Below, piece after piece: positions 34,801 to 48,500 of a DNA stretch of 64,000 bases (positions are counted from its first letter, which is position 1; every line of letters starts with the position of its first letter). The DNA lies in NCBI GenBank assembly GCA_947652605.1, contig OX393579.1:3224001-3288000 (forward strand), in the 5' to 3' direction. Under the pieces are notes generated by a model. It saw nothing but the letters and a program-made list of their open reading frames with translations. It was not told where the DNA came from and ran no database searches. Position numbers and translations under genes: made by a program. This DNA is from Elmis aenea. Lineage: Eukaryota; Arthropoda; Insecta; Coleoptera; Elmidae.

Positions 34801-37800
34801 ATAGTTTACAATTTTAAGTTGGAATTTGCATAAACAGTTGTAATATATTTTAATACAGTTATGTACGACAATAAAACCCGTATTACTTACTATACAGAGT
34901 GACCCATTAACAATTTACCAGTTTGTAATTTTTTTAATTCAACACAAGGGGCTTCAGAGTTGTTTAAAAGAAAAATATAATGTCAAAGTACTTTTATAAG
35001 TACGTAAATGGATTTTAGATAAATTGAATCATTTTTGGAAAATTCGATTTTAAAATGTAATCATTTTTTAAACAATACTTCATACTGAGAAATTCCCTCT
35101 ATTATTTAGACCAAATTGTAAAAAATGAAAACTGAATAATATACATACTTTGAAGTCCTTGGTAGTGGCACAGGTTTGTCCTTATCATTTTCGTTTTCCT
35201 CAGGATCTTCCCCATCACTCCAAAACGGATTCAAACTAATTTTCGGGGCCGTTATAATCTTTCTACTTGTATCACTCTCCATCTCCACATCTTCATCTTC
35301 ATCGAACGGATTCATGCTTATCCTCTCAATCATAATTTTGGACATATACTCAGGTGTACCGGAATTCGTGCCTGTTATCTGCAGATCATCAGGTGTGGGT
35401 TTAACTTTTTTCCTGACTGCCGGCTTGGGAGGTGCACCCTCCTGATTTTTGTCCGTTTGTTTTGTGTCGTCTTCTTCATCGTCGAAAGGATTCAATTCTT
35501 CGGGATAATATTGTGAGGAATCGACTTGACTTATTTCGTCTGAAATTTCTATGACAGGAGGTGATTGAACATCGCTCGCGGATTTAATATCCGAGTTACT
35601 TGTGTCACTAATAGTGATAACAGAATCATCTTGAGATTCTGCAAGTTTGAGAGTTTCATTCTTTGTATATTCGTTCGCTCCTGCATCGATTTCTGTGGCA
35701 TTTGTGTCAAGAGAAACACTTTCAAGTCTTTTATTTGTTATATTTTCAGTAAAGGAATGTTCAGTTTTTGGGGAAAAATCTTCTAAAAGTTCTTGCTTGG
35801 TTTCAGGTTCAATTTTAGTGGGGTCTTCTACTTCCAAAACGTTTTTACCATGGTCCTCTACTTTTTGATTTTCAAGATTACCAGTAACTTCCAGTTCTGG
35901 AAGATCTTTAACGCTGTGCTTTTCAACTTTTTGATCTTCAGTAACTAACTCATAATCTAAAGTAACAGAACTACTACTAACAGTATTAATATCAGATTGA
36001 ATATCAATTTTAGAATTTGCTACATCTACTCGGGTAGAGTCTTTCAGCAACGAAGGCACTTCAGGAGTTAATTCCAGTGAAGATTTGCGGGCTACACTAT
36101 CAGCATCATGGACAGTTTGCACTTCCTGTGTGTTTTCTTTTGTGTTGTTTTCGAATAGGCGCATGCGCGACTTCACTAAAGATAACGGCCTGGAGGTTGC
36201 TTCACCCGGAGAATCTTCAATTTCTTTGGTAACAATTTTGTTATTGTCCAGCTGTACACTGGCAGTTTCTAGCTGGTGTCTATCACTAGAATCACTAAAT
36301 TTAGCACTAATATTTACATCAAAGTCTAGCGATTGTGTTTTAGACGGATAACCACTGTCGTACGAATCAAATTGTGCACTATGTACAATATCTTCAAAGT
36401 CTTTGGGTTTATCTACACTTGCTAAGTTATCGCTACGCTGCAAAGTTTTAATTTCACCGACGACTTTATCTGGTGGTTTGGTTTTAGGCAAACTAGGAGG
36501 AGGTTCGCTGCTCGGTAAATGGGGTGGGGCGTCGTCTTCGCTACCTGCTTCATTTTCATCTTCCAACTGACTCTGAAAAAAACTTGAGCGTGCCCTGGTG
36601 AATTCCGATTCCTGGCTCGTGGTCAGAGTTTGCGATTTAAGGTCGCTTCGGTCCTCTAAGGCAGTCTCAAACATCGCGCTGTAGTCATCTGCTTCTTCAA
36701 ATTTTTGAAGACCGGCCGATTTTTCCTCGTCGCTCAGGGACCGACTGAGCACCGATTTCGGGTCATTGAATTTTTCGGAAGGCGCGTCGACTTTGGTGGG
36801 CACTTCATCAGGGCACGTCTCACAGCAAAATTGATTTTCGGTTTCAGTCTCATAATAATTGGCTAAACTAAGTTGGCTATTGCAGCGTGCGCAACGGAAA
36901 CATGTGCGGTGGTACAGTTTTTTTCCTACGTTCAGACGCTCGGCTATGAATACTGGAAGATTGCATTTTGCACAAGGTTCCCTACGACCTATACCACCGC
37001 TAGGCCTGGGCACCTGAAAATTCAAAAAAAATTCATTAATCTACTGATTACTCGTTACTCACCAAAAAAGAATGAATTCTGAATACAGTACCATGTACAG
37101 GCTGGTCCAAATTTAATGGGATTACATATGATAATAACAGAGATGACCCAAAAAAGAAACAACACATTTTTGATAGTATAACCATTTCTCTAACATTTGT
37201 AATAAACAAGGTACCTATGTAATCTCACAGAATTTGGACTAACGGGTACATTAATGAAACTCTTAAAAAAAGTTTACCTTCTAGCAGAAAATTTCAGGTT
37301 TGTATTGGCCAATTATGTCCATGCTATCCTCCTGAGGGAAAATAAACAGTGTGGGTTAAGCACATCAAAAGCACGATAAAGCTCACATACTGGGACTTGA
37401 TTAGGGACTAGATTAATTAGAATTATCAATTAAAACACAAAACTGTGCAATGTGCTTGTATATAATTACATTAATCAAAATTGTTAAGTTCAAAACGACT
37501 TTTACAACCTACAAAAAGTAGAGATTAATGAAATTCGTCAGGGTGTAGGACTTGCCCTACAAAATCGGCGATTAGCCCAACAACGCGCAAGTTAATTAAA
37601 AACTAATGCTGGAAGCTATAATAAATTATTAATGAAATTTTTAGTTGCTATACTTAAGAATTATAAATTTACACTGTCTCCATTCACTTCTGATATCTTA
37701 ACGAAAATAAATAATAGTTACATCAAAATGTGTTTTTTGCAGTTACCCCTTATACACAGGGTGTTTCTTAAGTATTGCAAAAAAATCGGAAGGTGATTCC

Positions 37801-39472
37801 TTATCGAAAATTAAGGGAGGTCTTTCATATACAATTTTTTCCTTAGACGTCTCTTTCGGAGTTCCACCAAATTGCAAAATTTTAACCCACCTAAAAAGTT
37901 CTGATAAAAAAAACCAACAGGGGTCGCACTTTACAGCCCCCTGTGAAGGTGGGAGATGATTAAAAATATTACTATGGGAAACGTTTTATAAATTATAAAA
38001 CATCTACCAAATATCAAGCTCCTACATTTCTCCAAATTTGGGAAATAAATTAAAAACCTAATTTTAGCGCTCCCCTTTAGGGAGGTGTAACTCCGAAAGG
38101 AGACGTCTAAGGAATAACCTCCCAATTTTTTGCAATACTTAAGAAACACCCTTTATATTAAAAAACAACAACTTTAGTTTCAACTGTTGTGCCCCAGCAA
38201 GAGTAAAATATTGAAAAATATGGAATAGATCCCTATTTTAAACAAGTTCCATGGCTCATTAACGCGGTTTTTGTGTTGCGTACCAATACTACCGTAAATG
38301 AAGAGATAACTGCACTACAAAGGTTAATAATAAAATTAATAATCCGATCATTAAAAGTAAAAAATATAAAAAAGCTATTAGATTAACGCTTGAATTATTT
38401 GTGTGATTAATTTTTTAATATAGATAAGTTTAATTAAAATAGACCGACCATTTTTTTAAATGTAGGATCTTTGCAGAAATGCTAGACCAGTTAAAAAAAG
38501 AGTGCTCTCTAGAGACGAGAACCTTAAAACTGGATTAGCGTTTCTAAAAGGGAGCTTTGATAAATAAAGATAGGGTATTTCTGACGAAACGTGTTCATAT
38601 TACCAAGAAAATGCACTACCCAACCGATTTACAACACCTACAAACACTACACATGAACAAACTAATTAATATCAACACCACTATACTTTAAACTCGAAAC
38701 TTTCTACAAATATAAATAATACATTTTCCATAAATATAACTTTAACGTTCTTTTCGATTACTTTGAAGAACATACACGTGGATACTTGAATAAACAAAGC
38801 TACATTCTAGAAAAATTGAAACATATTCACCATTTATTTGTTTCACGTATCTACGGACGAATGCTTGTGTGTGTGATGTAACCAGAGTATATGTACATGC
38901 ATACTAATATTTTTCATTGTTTGCCGGGTTGACTTCCTGAATGGCATAACAGGCTTTTTATCAACAGCTTATCGTAGACCGTGGCGCGTACGCGTGATAA
39001 AAAAAAATTACCGTTGGTTGTCGGTGATAATGTTCGAAAAACGCCGCCTGAAATCGTTAAAAAAGCGAAAATCAGGGTTGTTGAGTGCCAAAATCAGAGT
39101 TGATACGAGCCCCCATTCAAAACTGTCGCTATAGACAGATGGACAGACGCAAATACGAACTGGATTAGAATAGAAAACGAAACAAGACTATTTGAGTATT
39201 ATGTAATATAAATAAGTTTAATTCCAATCACTTACTTTTTTTTACTAAACAAAAGCTCTTGGTCAATTGCTACTAGGGTTTCTCATATTGGAAATTTTTG
39301 CTTATCCGGGGATTCCGGAAAGAAATCGGATTTATTAGCGGGGATTTCCCGGGGTCTAATAAATTACTAAGCCGGATAAGGGAAGAGACTGGTTAATTAT
39401 TTAAAAAAAAAACTTTAAGTCATAAATGTAATACATTTTGTTGCTTGATTATTATAAAAAATAAAATAATAT

Positions 39473-39531
<59 letters not shown>

Positions 39532-42500
39532 TTCAGAAATATTACCTTTCTATTGCAATTTGATTTCAATGAACACAACATAATTTTTACAATGAATTTT
39601 TGTAACGTCATTTAAGAAAATACAGGTGTTCTATGTTTCGGTCACTTGCTCTTGTTTTTAATTTATTAACGGAAAGTCCTCCTGCACAAAATGCTCTCTC
39701 AGACTCTCTTGTTGTGGGTGGAATCGTCTTGAGAGCATCTAGCAGCAAAGAGACGTCGTATTTCTTAACATTTCATTTTTACGCTATTTTGCCACGCACT
39801 ACCAGGGTACACAAAAATAGAAATGTAAAGGTCTTTTGATTATGTAAATTTTGTCATGGAGACCGGGCTTCTTTAAGCATACTACGGATGTACATAATTT
39901 GTTATTATGTAGCAGAAAAACTATTTTGAATTAAGAATAATTTTTTTTCCATAGTTTAATGTTAGTAAAGATTTACAATAAATTTGATGAGGTATAATAA
40001 TATTACACAAAATGAACGAAAATAAAATTTCTGATAAAGAGATGGGTTTTAGAACTGGTCTAGCATTTCTACAAGCGATTTTTCGAAAAGATGCCAGTGA
40101 TTTTTAATCAAGATTATTTATTTTAATAAATGAATCACACGTCCAACAACTGAACGAATTAAACTTATACAAAATCAAGAATTTGTCCTTCAAAAGTAAT
40201 CACAATTGCTGCAAATTATTTCTGGCGATGCACTTTAAGGCTGACAAAGTAATTTAAATGTTTTAAATGCGGTTTAAAAATTCCGCACGCGATGTTGAAC
40301 ATGATGTCATATTTATTATACGTTGCATATTTGAACACGATTCGATCTGGATTTCCTAAACTTTTGCGAAGTCATCCGATGACGTCGAAACGTTTCGCGG
40401 TCGATATGGTGTAGATTTGCGGATTAAAATTTAAAAATGTACCTAAATTATGTACAAGTGCAAGTAATATCTGTTAAGGAAAATAGTGTTTAAAAGTGCA
40501 AAAGTAAAGTATGGTAATTAGATCAATAAAAAAAAAACAATAAAATGTAAAATTTTAGATTAGAAAAGGCAGTTTACAATCGCCTCTTCTTAAGGCAAGA
40601 TACTTATCAGCAAATTCTTGATATCAAAAATCCTTATTTAATTAAAATTTAATGGACAACATTTAAATGCCAAAACTGATGCTGTAACTGACTTAATAAA
40701 ACGAAAAATGTATTTTTAAATACAAAGCAATCAACAATTATCGAATTTTGTGTATCTCTACAAAGAGCTCATAATACATCAGCCAAAATTATAAAATTAT
40801 TCATTAAATCTGTTCAGACTAAGGTGATCAGATGTACCCCATTGTGGGGTTTAATGCCCATGTTGAATTGTTTTTATAAAACGCCCTCTGTAAATGATCG
40901 CAAATGGTGCAAGGAAAATATACCAAAAATTATTGCTCGGGTTTAAAAACATTAAAAGAAATTCGACAGAAAAAATACTCTGCTTATATTTTGTAATTTT
41001 TGAGCGAACATTTCCAAAATAATGTATACACATTTTGGTTATAAGTTACTTATGTGTCACGTTTCTTCATATTAACGTGTTAAATTTAAAGTTATGTTAT
41101 GATAAAATTCAGGAACTTTGCATTTCAAATGCTTCAGTAAAGCATTTACTGAAGTAATCAAAATATTCTCCATTTTGGTCATCTTTGAGAAAACAATTTG
41201 TAAACATGAATTAATTAAGAAACTTTACAAACAAATGTAGTAATGCTGTTATTGGAATATTTTTCGAACGAGCCTACCCTGGAACAAAATTTTTAACTGG
41301 GTACTCTGGTTTAAATTCATTACAATTTTTCGTAACAGCGCTTGAAAACTGTAGAAGTATATTACACTTTTGGTCTACAACTTTAAAACTAACGATACAA
41401 AACGCACCAGGTAGATACAGATATAAGGTCAAGCTCATTAATAAAGGAAATAAAGTACGCATATGCATTTGATGCACATGTAGGCAATGCAAACTCACGT
41501 ACGGTGCAAATATATTTCTAATTATATACATGCTCAAAGGCAGTTCCATATAAGGAAAAGCAATTTTTAAGTTCTTCAATGCTCTACCCACAACCCACAC
41601 TGTTTATTCACTTTATGTGCTTACATTTACAATTTTTATGACTGATTAAATGTGCAACAACGTGCAATATCGACAACATGAGATTTACACAAAACAGACA
41701 AATATTTACAACATGTATTTACAGACAGATCTATTGGCGAATATTAACAGAAACAGAATTGGTAAACACATTTGGTTTGTTTGTGTTCAGGAAATTATTG
41801 GACTATTCATTGTTAACGATCTGTTGGTAGTTATATTTTTAATCGTAATATTTCAATAGTAATAGATGAAGAAAAAACAAAACACTAAACGATACCACTA
41901 TAAATTTTCGGTTCAAATGGCTAGGTCACGTCTAAGATAAAAGGGTGCAGCCCTTATACGATACAAGAAAATAAATTAATATCTACGCTTTGAATATGAT
42001 ATACGACTCCAATTTCAATTCATTAGGCAGATCATTGATATTCAATTCGATAGATTTAGAATCTTAAACGTTAAAAAAAAAAGATAACTTGTGATCTTGT
42101 TAAGTACTATGCAGTTTACTTCTAATTGTGTAAAAATTGACAAAAAAATGACACCTGCATGATCAATTTAGACGTAAGATTGTTGTCAAATTTGTACTTC
42201 TTTACAAAGTCATCTAAGCGTTAACTAATCTCTGGCGACCACCGTTAAAATGAAATGTTCAACTGTGAATGATCCAAATGCAAGGAACAAATCGTCCACC
42301 AATTTATGCATTTCCTATACATCACGAAACGAAAAAGTGGTCTCTAAACTCCAACAAAAGAACCGTTTTTTTAAAGCCGAATACATTTGCACACGAGCTT
42401 AAAATTTATGTCTATTTGATTTTATGAAACAACTTGGAACGATAAGAATAATAATTCTTGCGCGGCAATACTAATATTTGACATCGTTTAGTGTTCTGTG

Positions 42501-45500
42501 GAACCAGCAAATTTAACGGTACAAGCGGACTAAACGAGTTTCAATTTTAGCGCTGTTTGTTATGGCAATGCGATTCCAAAAACACGAAATGTACCAATAG
42601 AAAAAACCAAGACTGGTTAAAATACTGTTAGCGATATACTTTCGTCAACTTTAATTTACTGTCATGTCGTACAAACTTTTAAAGTTAGTTTTGGTTTAAC
42701 AATCCTGAAAACTCATACAGTGGTGTGCAAAATAATAGGTAAATAGTGTGTACCTAAGAACAACTCCAAAGATATCAAAAATCTGTTAACAACAATGAAT
42801 TCCTCTCGAAAAAAGAAATCGAGAGTACGTACTTAGTTTTTTCTATCTCTGATAATAACCGAGATACCCTGTATGGGCATCGAAAATAGGCCACCCTGTA
42901 CATGTTTGTATTTAAAAGAATATGTTTAGCAGTCTTTCGTCAAGAATTAGAAGAAGATTAATTGAATATAAATTAAAGGCAAGGGTTTTAAAAAACTGCC
43001 CTAGCCCAACTGCCAAAAATGTCATGAACAGAATAAAATTTGCCAAAGAACACTCAAAAACTGGCCATTTGAAGTGGAGGAATATGGTTTGGTCTGATGA
43101 AACTAAAATAAATTACTTTGGATCAGGTTTTTTCCAATACCTGTTGATAGAAGCCAAAAATTAATTGTTTTGATGACTCTTAACAGCATACAAGGATTTG
43201 CAACAAAATATCGAGTAACTATTTGTTCTTATTACATTTTTTTTGCACTTCTGTATTTAGCATAAACAACATTAATGTATTAAAATCTGTTATTTATTAT
43301 GTTTTGATGGTTCTTTTATTATTACAATTATTGATTAAGACTGAATAACAAATTAAATAAATTATATAAACACAGTAACACTTATCATTTCGATGTTAAT
43401 AAATGCATCTCTTGTAATTATTTATCACTGCACACACAACTGTATAAATTAACCCAAAACTATTAACAAGTAAACATAAAAATGACAGAAATATTGAAAA
43501 ATATTTTTGTTTGATTTGTTTTTTAAATTTAAACCCTAATAAAGTTTATAACAATGCAATCTGGTCTTTGAGAACAATGAGCAGTTTAATTCTAGCCTAG
43601 ATTAATAATGTTCAAACTTAGCCCAAGGTTTACCCAATAGTGGTCGTTAGTTTGCTAATGTAACATAATCTTGAACAATTATTTTGATGAGTTAGCAAAA
43701 AGTATTAGTTTTAAACTACCTTTGCTTTACCCAAATACCTGCAAAATTTTGAACACAAACAAACTTAATACAGTAAGCAATGTGTTACCATTCTGTTTCT
43801 ATTTATACCGCAAAAACATTAAACAATTGATCGACACAACTTCATGAATAATGTTAAAAAAATTTCAAATAAAACACCTCAACCCTTGTCGACTTTCAAC
43901 AAGTCAACGCAACGAAAGAAAAATAAGAAGCAAATATCTACACCCATGAAATGCATGCACGAAGAATACACAACTCACCAGCTGCTAATAAAAACATAAA
44001 CAAGATAGCAAGCAGAATTATGTGCTAAGATCAAAACTGACATGCAAATGCGTTAAACATATTCTAGTCTACTTAATGGGATCAACATCCTAATGAACTC
44101 TAGAATACATTAATGAAAGCCAATTCTGCTCTGGTTTGAAGTGTATTGATAATAAATATCACTAGTGGCTGTTAGCTAAAAGTGTGTTTACATCACACTT
44201 GGCAATGGCGCTGAAGTTTTTAGTGCCAAATTCTGTTAATGCTTAAGAATGCATGTTCTTAAAATTGTAATTATAAAAATATAAACAAAAAAGAATGAGG
44301 GGAAACGTTCATTAATTTCGAGAGTTCTTGCTTAAAACAACAAACCGATGTAGCAAAATTAATATGATTTGGATAAACAGGCATCGTACATAGTTATTTA
44401 TAATTTCTAAAAATAATTATTCAAACTAATATTTTTCTTTACACCCAAGAGTTACTACATAACTCAACTTGATTAAATTAATCGCATCATAAATACTTGA
44501 TAAGGCATTTCAGATAACGACATATACATGCAACAGTAGTTTGCGTTTATTAGCAGCTAACTATTCGTTTTTACTTCTATTATTTTTACCATCGTTATCG
44601 ATAAAATTAAAAAGCTATATTTTTTTAATGAAATATCTTCTACAAGAAACCTGACATAAAAAACATAACTGAATCTTAAATGAACTTGTTTGTAATGCAA
44701 CCGAGATATTTAACATTTAAAACAAAAAATCAAGAGCAGTGTTTGCCAAACTTTTCTGAATCATACCCCACGTCAAAGCCTCAAAGATTTTAATGCTTCC
44801 TCAAGCATTATAGTCGACCAAATTCCAAAAAAGGATGATATCAATAGATAGGGGAGACCGGGGATAAAAGTAACATTTTTTGTTTTTATTTTCTCATTAC
44901 CGGGGCCGATTTAAAAGCCTTGCAAATCTAAATAGGCTTACCGTTTCTTTGCTAAAATCATTTCCTATCTTATATTTATTAGTACCAGTGAACAGTTGCT
45001 CGTTATTTCAAGAAATTTATAAACGCTGCACAATATTTTAAGACCATAGATTACTTTCCACTCGTTCAATTTTGCTTATAATACTATTGTGGTCGACGAT
45101 ACAAAAACAAATAAATTTCGTGTAAAAAAATATAGGTCGAACGGGTTTATTATTTTTTTCATAACATGTTCTCGTGTTGCACTACTATATTTTCCAGTAT
45201 TACGGCATTTTATGGTTTTAAGGCGTTTGTGGCGCGATGTAAACACAGACGACCAACCGAAACACGTATAAATATATATGTAAAATAATACCTGACACTG
45301 GCTCATTACGGTATTAGTAAAAAAAAAACTTAGTTTGCTTGCTTGCCCGTCGGCACTAGGTTAACAGGTAGGTTTTAAATCTATCCGAGATCTTTTTATG
45401 TACGAATAATTTTAGTAACGGCTAGAACTGGTCAAGTTCAGTGATACCGTAACACTGTTTTGGTTTGTATAAAATAATCTACTTACAGGGTATTTAATAA

Positions 45501-48500
45501 TGCCATTAAAATGTAGCGACTAGCAACAAAGTCTTAACAGAGGTCAACGGAAAAAATAATAAAAAAATGTTGGTTAATTAACATTTAATTGTGAGTTTAA
45601 AAATCTAAACAGTTGTCAACAGTGTCGGCTCCAAGATGAGCCATTGACAGACCACATGTTTATTCGACAAAAGTTTGAAATATTCAAGTTATTCTGTTTT
45701 GTGAAAGAAAAAAGAATAATTAAAAATCACTTATGGTTATTCGAAAATCTCTTGTAGAAATGCTAGACCACTTTCAAGACCCCTCAGTATCAGTTTTATT
45801 TATTTATTTAATCTTGCTGTTATTTATAATTTATTTTATTAAGTAGCAAATAACAGCCAAAGAGACCTCAGTTTAGAAACTGCTTTAGCATGTATGCAAG
45901 ATTTTTTATGAAAAAGATGAGCTTTTCTTAATTAATGCTTGAATTATTTCATTGATTCATTCAATAATATAAATTAGTTTAATTTTTTAAATTTAATTTC
46001 TCAGTTTAAAAAGCATATTTTCTGTGTTAAAACTTAAAACACCATACAACATTTTTTTTGGTTACAAATTAAAAAATTTTAGACAAAAAACCTACTCTGA
46101 ATTGTACTAAAAGAAGAAATGTTAAGTTTTTTGGCCCTGTCAATTTTAGAACCGATTGCAAACAAATAATTTTCAAAACCTTTATGTGATGACCAAAAGG
46201 AGTTTCAATTCTGTTGGTCTGTCTATTTGTAAAACGATTTTTTAATTTTTTATTTAACAGTAGATAAAAAGAAAAGGAAACGTTATCTGTGTATTTTACA
46301 CATGCATATTTATATTATTTTAATGTAGGTACTTCGTAATTTTTACTCTCAAACTTATTGTTGATTGTATCTTCAAAGCAACATAGTAAGTTTTTTAACT
46401 TTTTTAATAGCAAAATAATAAAAGCCAAACGTTTACATTTAAGCAACAATAGTAATTGGATTATTATTTGTTTTAATCGTAAGTTACATATGTTTCGAGC
46501 AGTGTTTCCTCAAACTTTTTACTCTGAAAATCCCTTTTAAAATCAAATTCTTGCAGAGGATCTCTGTGAATAATTTTGAAGACAATATTTTTGTTTCCTT
46601 CTGGCCAGGCAAATAAATTTGGATCATATTTGAAAATTATAAAAGGGCCCGGGGGCCCCTTCAGAAGAGTTCAGGGACTCCCAGGGGTTCGCGGACCACA
46701 CTTTGAGAAACACTGGTTTAGTGGGACAATGTCGACTTTTTTAAATACTGTCCATACTAGCTCAAAAATCACAAAAATGCAAAGGATAGTGCCAAAAAAA
46801 TTTGCAGAGATACTTAATATGAAACAATACTGCAACATTAATACAAACAAATTAATAAAAATGAATTGCTAAAATCTTTCAAGCATTTATGAAACACTAA
46901 AATAATTATATCTATTGTCATAATCAAGTTTTTCTAAGTAACTTTAAGCGGGTTACCTGGGCAAGCTTATCCTTCTTGTAAAATCAAAGCCACAACAGTT
47001 TACTTATTGTTAATGAAGAATAGATTGTAAATTAATAGATGCCATAAAAAATCAGGTTATTATTGAATTTATTTATAATTTAACCCAGGTGTAAAGAAAC
47101 ATATATTTAAATAATCAAATTATGCCTCATTCATTTTTCTTTTATCTCGTCAATTTTAATTCCTAAACATCTCTACCAGCTTCGTGTTTATTGCGAAATT
47201 TGTATCTATTTATAGTCGGAGAATTTTTGCTAAAACTATTCGCTAAATGTGATTAAGCAATATTTTCGAAGTACCTACACGTATAATTACAATCAAAACA
47301 TTAACTAACACGCATTTCGTCATCAAATTTATAAGAAGTACTTTGTTAAGCCTAGTTGCGTCACACATATTATAAAATCACTTATGTTGCGTTTAGGGTT
47401 GGACTTGCAAGTCGAACGAAATACATCTGATCAACCCACCCACGCGAAACTACTTTCTAGCCGAACGAAATGCGAAATACCAAAATAAACATTTCACAAC
47501 GGCTCAACTATGATTAGATTTTGTTCTAGCGCGCGTTCCGAAAAGTCGAACAATTAATTAATTTTAGCACTACCAGACTTTCTAAAAAAATAATCGTACA
47601 ATGCCTTTTATCCGGGAGCAAGGATTTTGCAAAATAAAAACACACACATGCTTATATGTAGAGAAAGTATCTACCTACGACTACCATATTAATAACAATA
47701 AATACAGCGATGATGACAAACAATAAACACACTACGCTAGGAGACACAACACAACAACAAAACAACGAAAATAAAAATCCCAATCACGTAAAAAAAGCAG
47801 GTATTGTGATGTTGAGTGAATAAGGTAACGAAAACAAATAATACAGCTCAACAGCACATTGCACAAAATGAAAAACTATACTGAATTATTATAATAACAG
47901 CGCTAAATGATCAATGATATGACATGATAAGAAAAAAATTGTACAATGTCAAAGCCTATTGTTTTACCTTTGATGCAGGACTTGTAGTGGTGGGGGAAAC
48001 GATTCCTCCTGAAGTTGTAGCAGGTCGCTTGGGCACAATCCTTGAAGGAGATCCTGAAACAAAGGAAAGTATGTCATTAATTTTTTGAAAATATATTTAA
48101 AATCAGACATTTTAGGTTACAAGATAGCAGGCTCAGTCAACTGATTTAAATCAGCTGATTTTTTAAAATTAAAATCATGATTTAAATCAAACCTTATTTA
48201 TTTTCACGGCTTAACGTCACACGTCACATATAAATTAAATGCACGTTTTACTTCCACCCCCTTAAACAATCGCTAGTAAAATATGCCGGTAAAATAGGTC
48301 GAGGAAAAAAAAAAGTCGCTACAGGATTTTTTTTAGTTAGAGACGTATTCTGGTAGATTTACTTCGTAAATTTTCACAATAATTTTTAATTTCAGGGTCA
48401 ATCTACAGCCTCATTCGAAAAGTCTGCAACAATTGGAAAAGTTTTTTATGATTGATTTCCCAGAAAATTTTATTCTTGATAAAAGTTGATATGGATGACC

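Noticed and set aside
35176..36351. Plus-strand frames opposite MICAL-like exon 3
   Set aside because: Antisense shadows of a long real exon; Ser-rich with no family.
41274..41600. 108-codon minus-strand frame in MICAL-like intron 2
   Set aside because: No motif or splice context fitting the gene; hydrophobic and His-rich by chance in AT-rich DNA.
44737..46715. One single 2 kb hAT element with CAGTGTTT ends
   Set aside because: Reported only as two facing ends: the flanking 8-mers differ and the subterminal parts align poorly.
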